Shown: positions 12,825 to 12,827 of the stretch, piece after piece
Layout: the number at the start of each line of letters is the position of its first letter
Position numbering within the stretch: the first letter of the stretch is position 1
Source: DATDRQ01 sp035291645
GTDB taxonomy: Bacteria; Chloroflexota; Anaerolineae; Anaerolineales; UBA4823
Length of the DNA: 12,827 bases
Direction of reading: 5' to 3'
NCBI GenBank assembly: GCA_035291645.1
Contig: DATDRQ010000052.1
Span: 1 to 12,827, forward strand
Notes under the pieces: model-generated
The model's input: only the letters and a program-made list of their open reading frames with translations
The model's database searches: none
Told to the model about the DNA's origin: nothing
Translations under genes and position numbers: made by a program

Positions 12825-12827
12825 CTA

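Overview
The window looks like a chromosomal segment of a GC-rich environmental bacterium, most likely Chloroflexota (Anaerolineae-type). This is an inference from three things: the secreted NHL-repeat protein, the style of the glycan genes, and a palindromic repeat family with cores GCGAAGCAATC / GATTGCTTCGC that I associate with such genomes. No marker gene fixes the taxonomy.

Layout: (a) 1-1191, minus strand: the N-terminal 397 residues of a secreted NHL-repeat protein that runs off the left edge, with its own promoter and a roughly 220-nt hairpin-rich leader. (b) About 1450-2448: gene-free DNA with two palindromic elements, a 19-bp tandem repeat, an AT-rich stretch with a possible promoter, and GC-rich hairpins. 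(c) 2449-12413, plus strand: nine tightly packed genes, many overlapping, that form a cell-surface polysaccharide or glycolipid cluster. In order they encode a DPM1/GT2-type glycosyltransferase with two C-terminal membrane helices, the split Alg14/Alg13-type pair PssD and PssE, two GT4 glycosyltransferases, a fusion of a thymidylate-kinase-like domain, membrane helices and a nucleotidyltransferase-like domain, a large polytopic protein that looks like a GT-C domain joined to a DUF1616-like module, a serine-acetyltransferase-type hexapeptide acyltransferase, and a Wzx/MOP-type flippase. A hairpin-plus-U terminator follows. (d) 12518-12754, minus strand: a 78-residue two-helix membrane protein with a textbook sigma-70 promoter and a perfect Shine-Dalgarno, but no ATG, GTG or TTG at the expected start; the best start is ATC.

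How the cluster could work (inference): the cytoplasmic glycosyltransferases (GT2, PssDE, two GT4) build a lipid-linked oligosaccharide, the acyltransferase decorates it, the flippase moves it across the membrane, and the GT-C-like protein modifies or transfers it on the outside. No initiating phosphoglycosyltransferase, recognisable Wzy polymerase or Wza/Wzc export pair is visible, so the pathway is probably completed by genes elsewhere.

Most unusual points: the kinase/membrane/nucleotidyltransferase fusion; a 75-bp member of the palindromic repeat family lying exactly in frame inside that gene; a second, much more elaborate member with a hairpin in each arm; the ATC-start small membrane protein; and the structured leader of the NHL gene.
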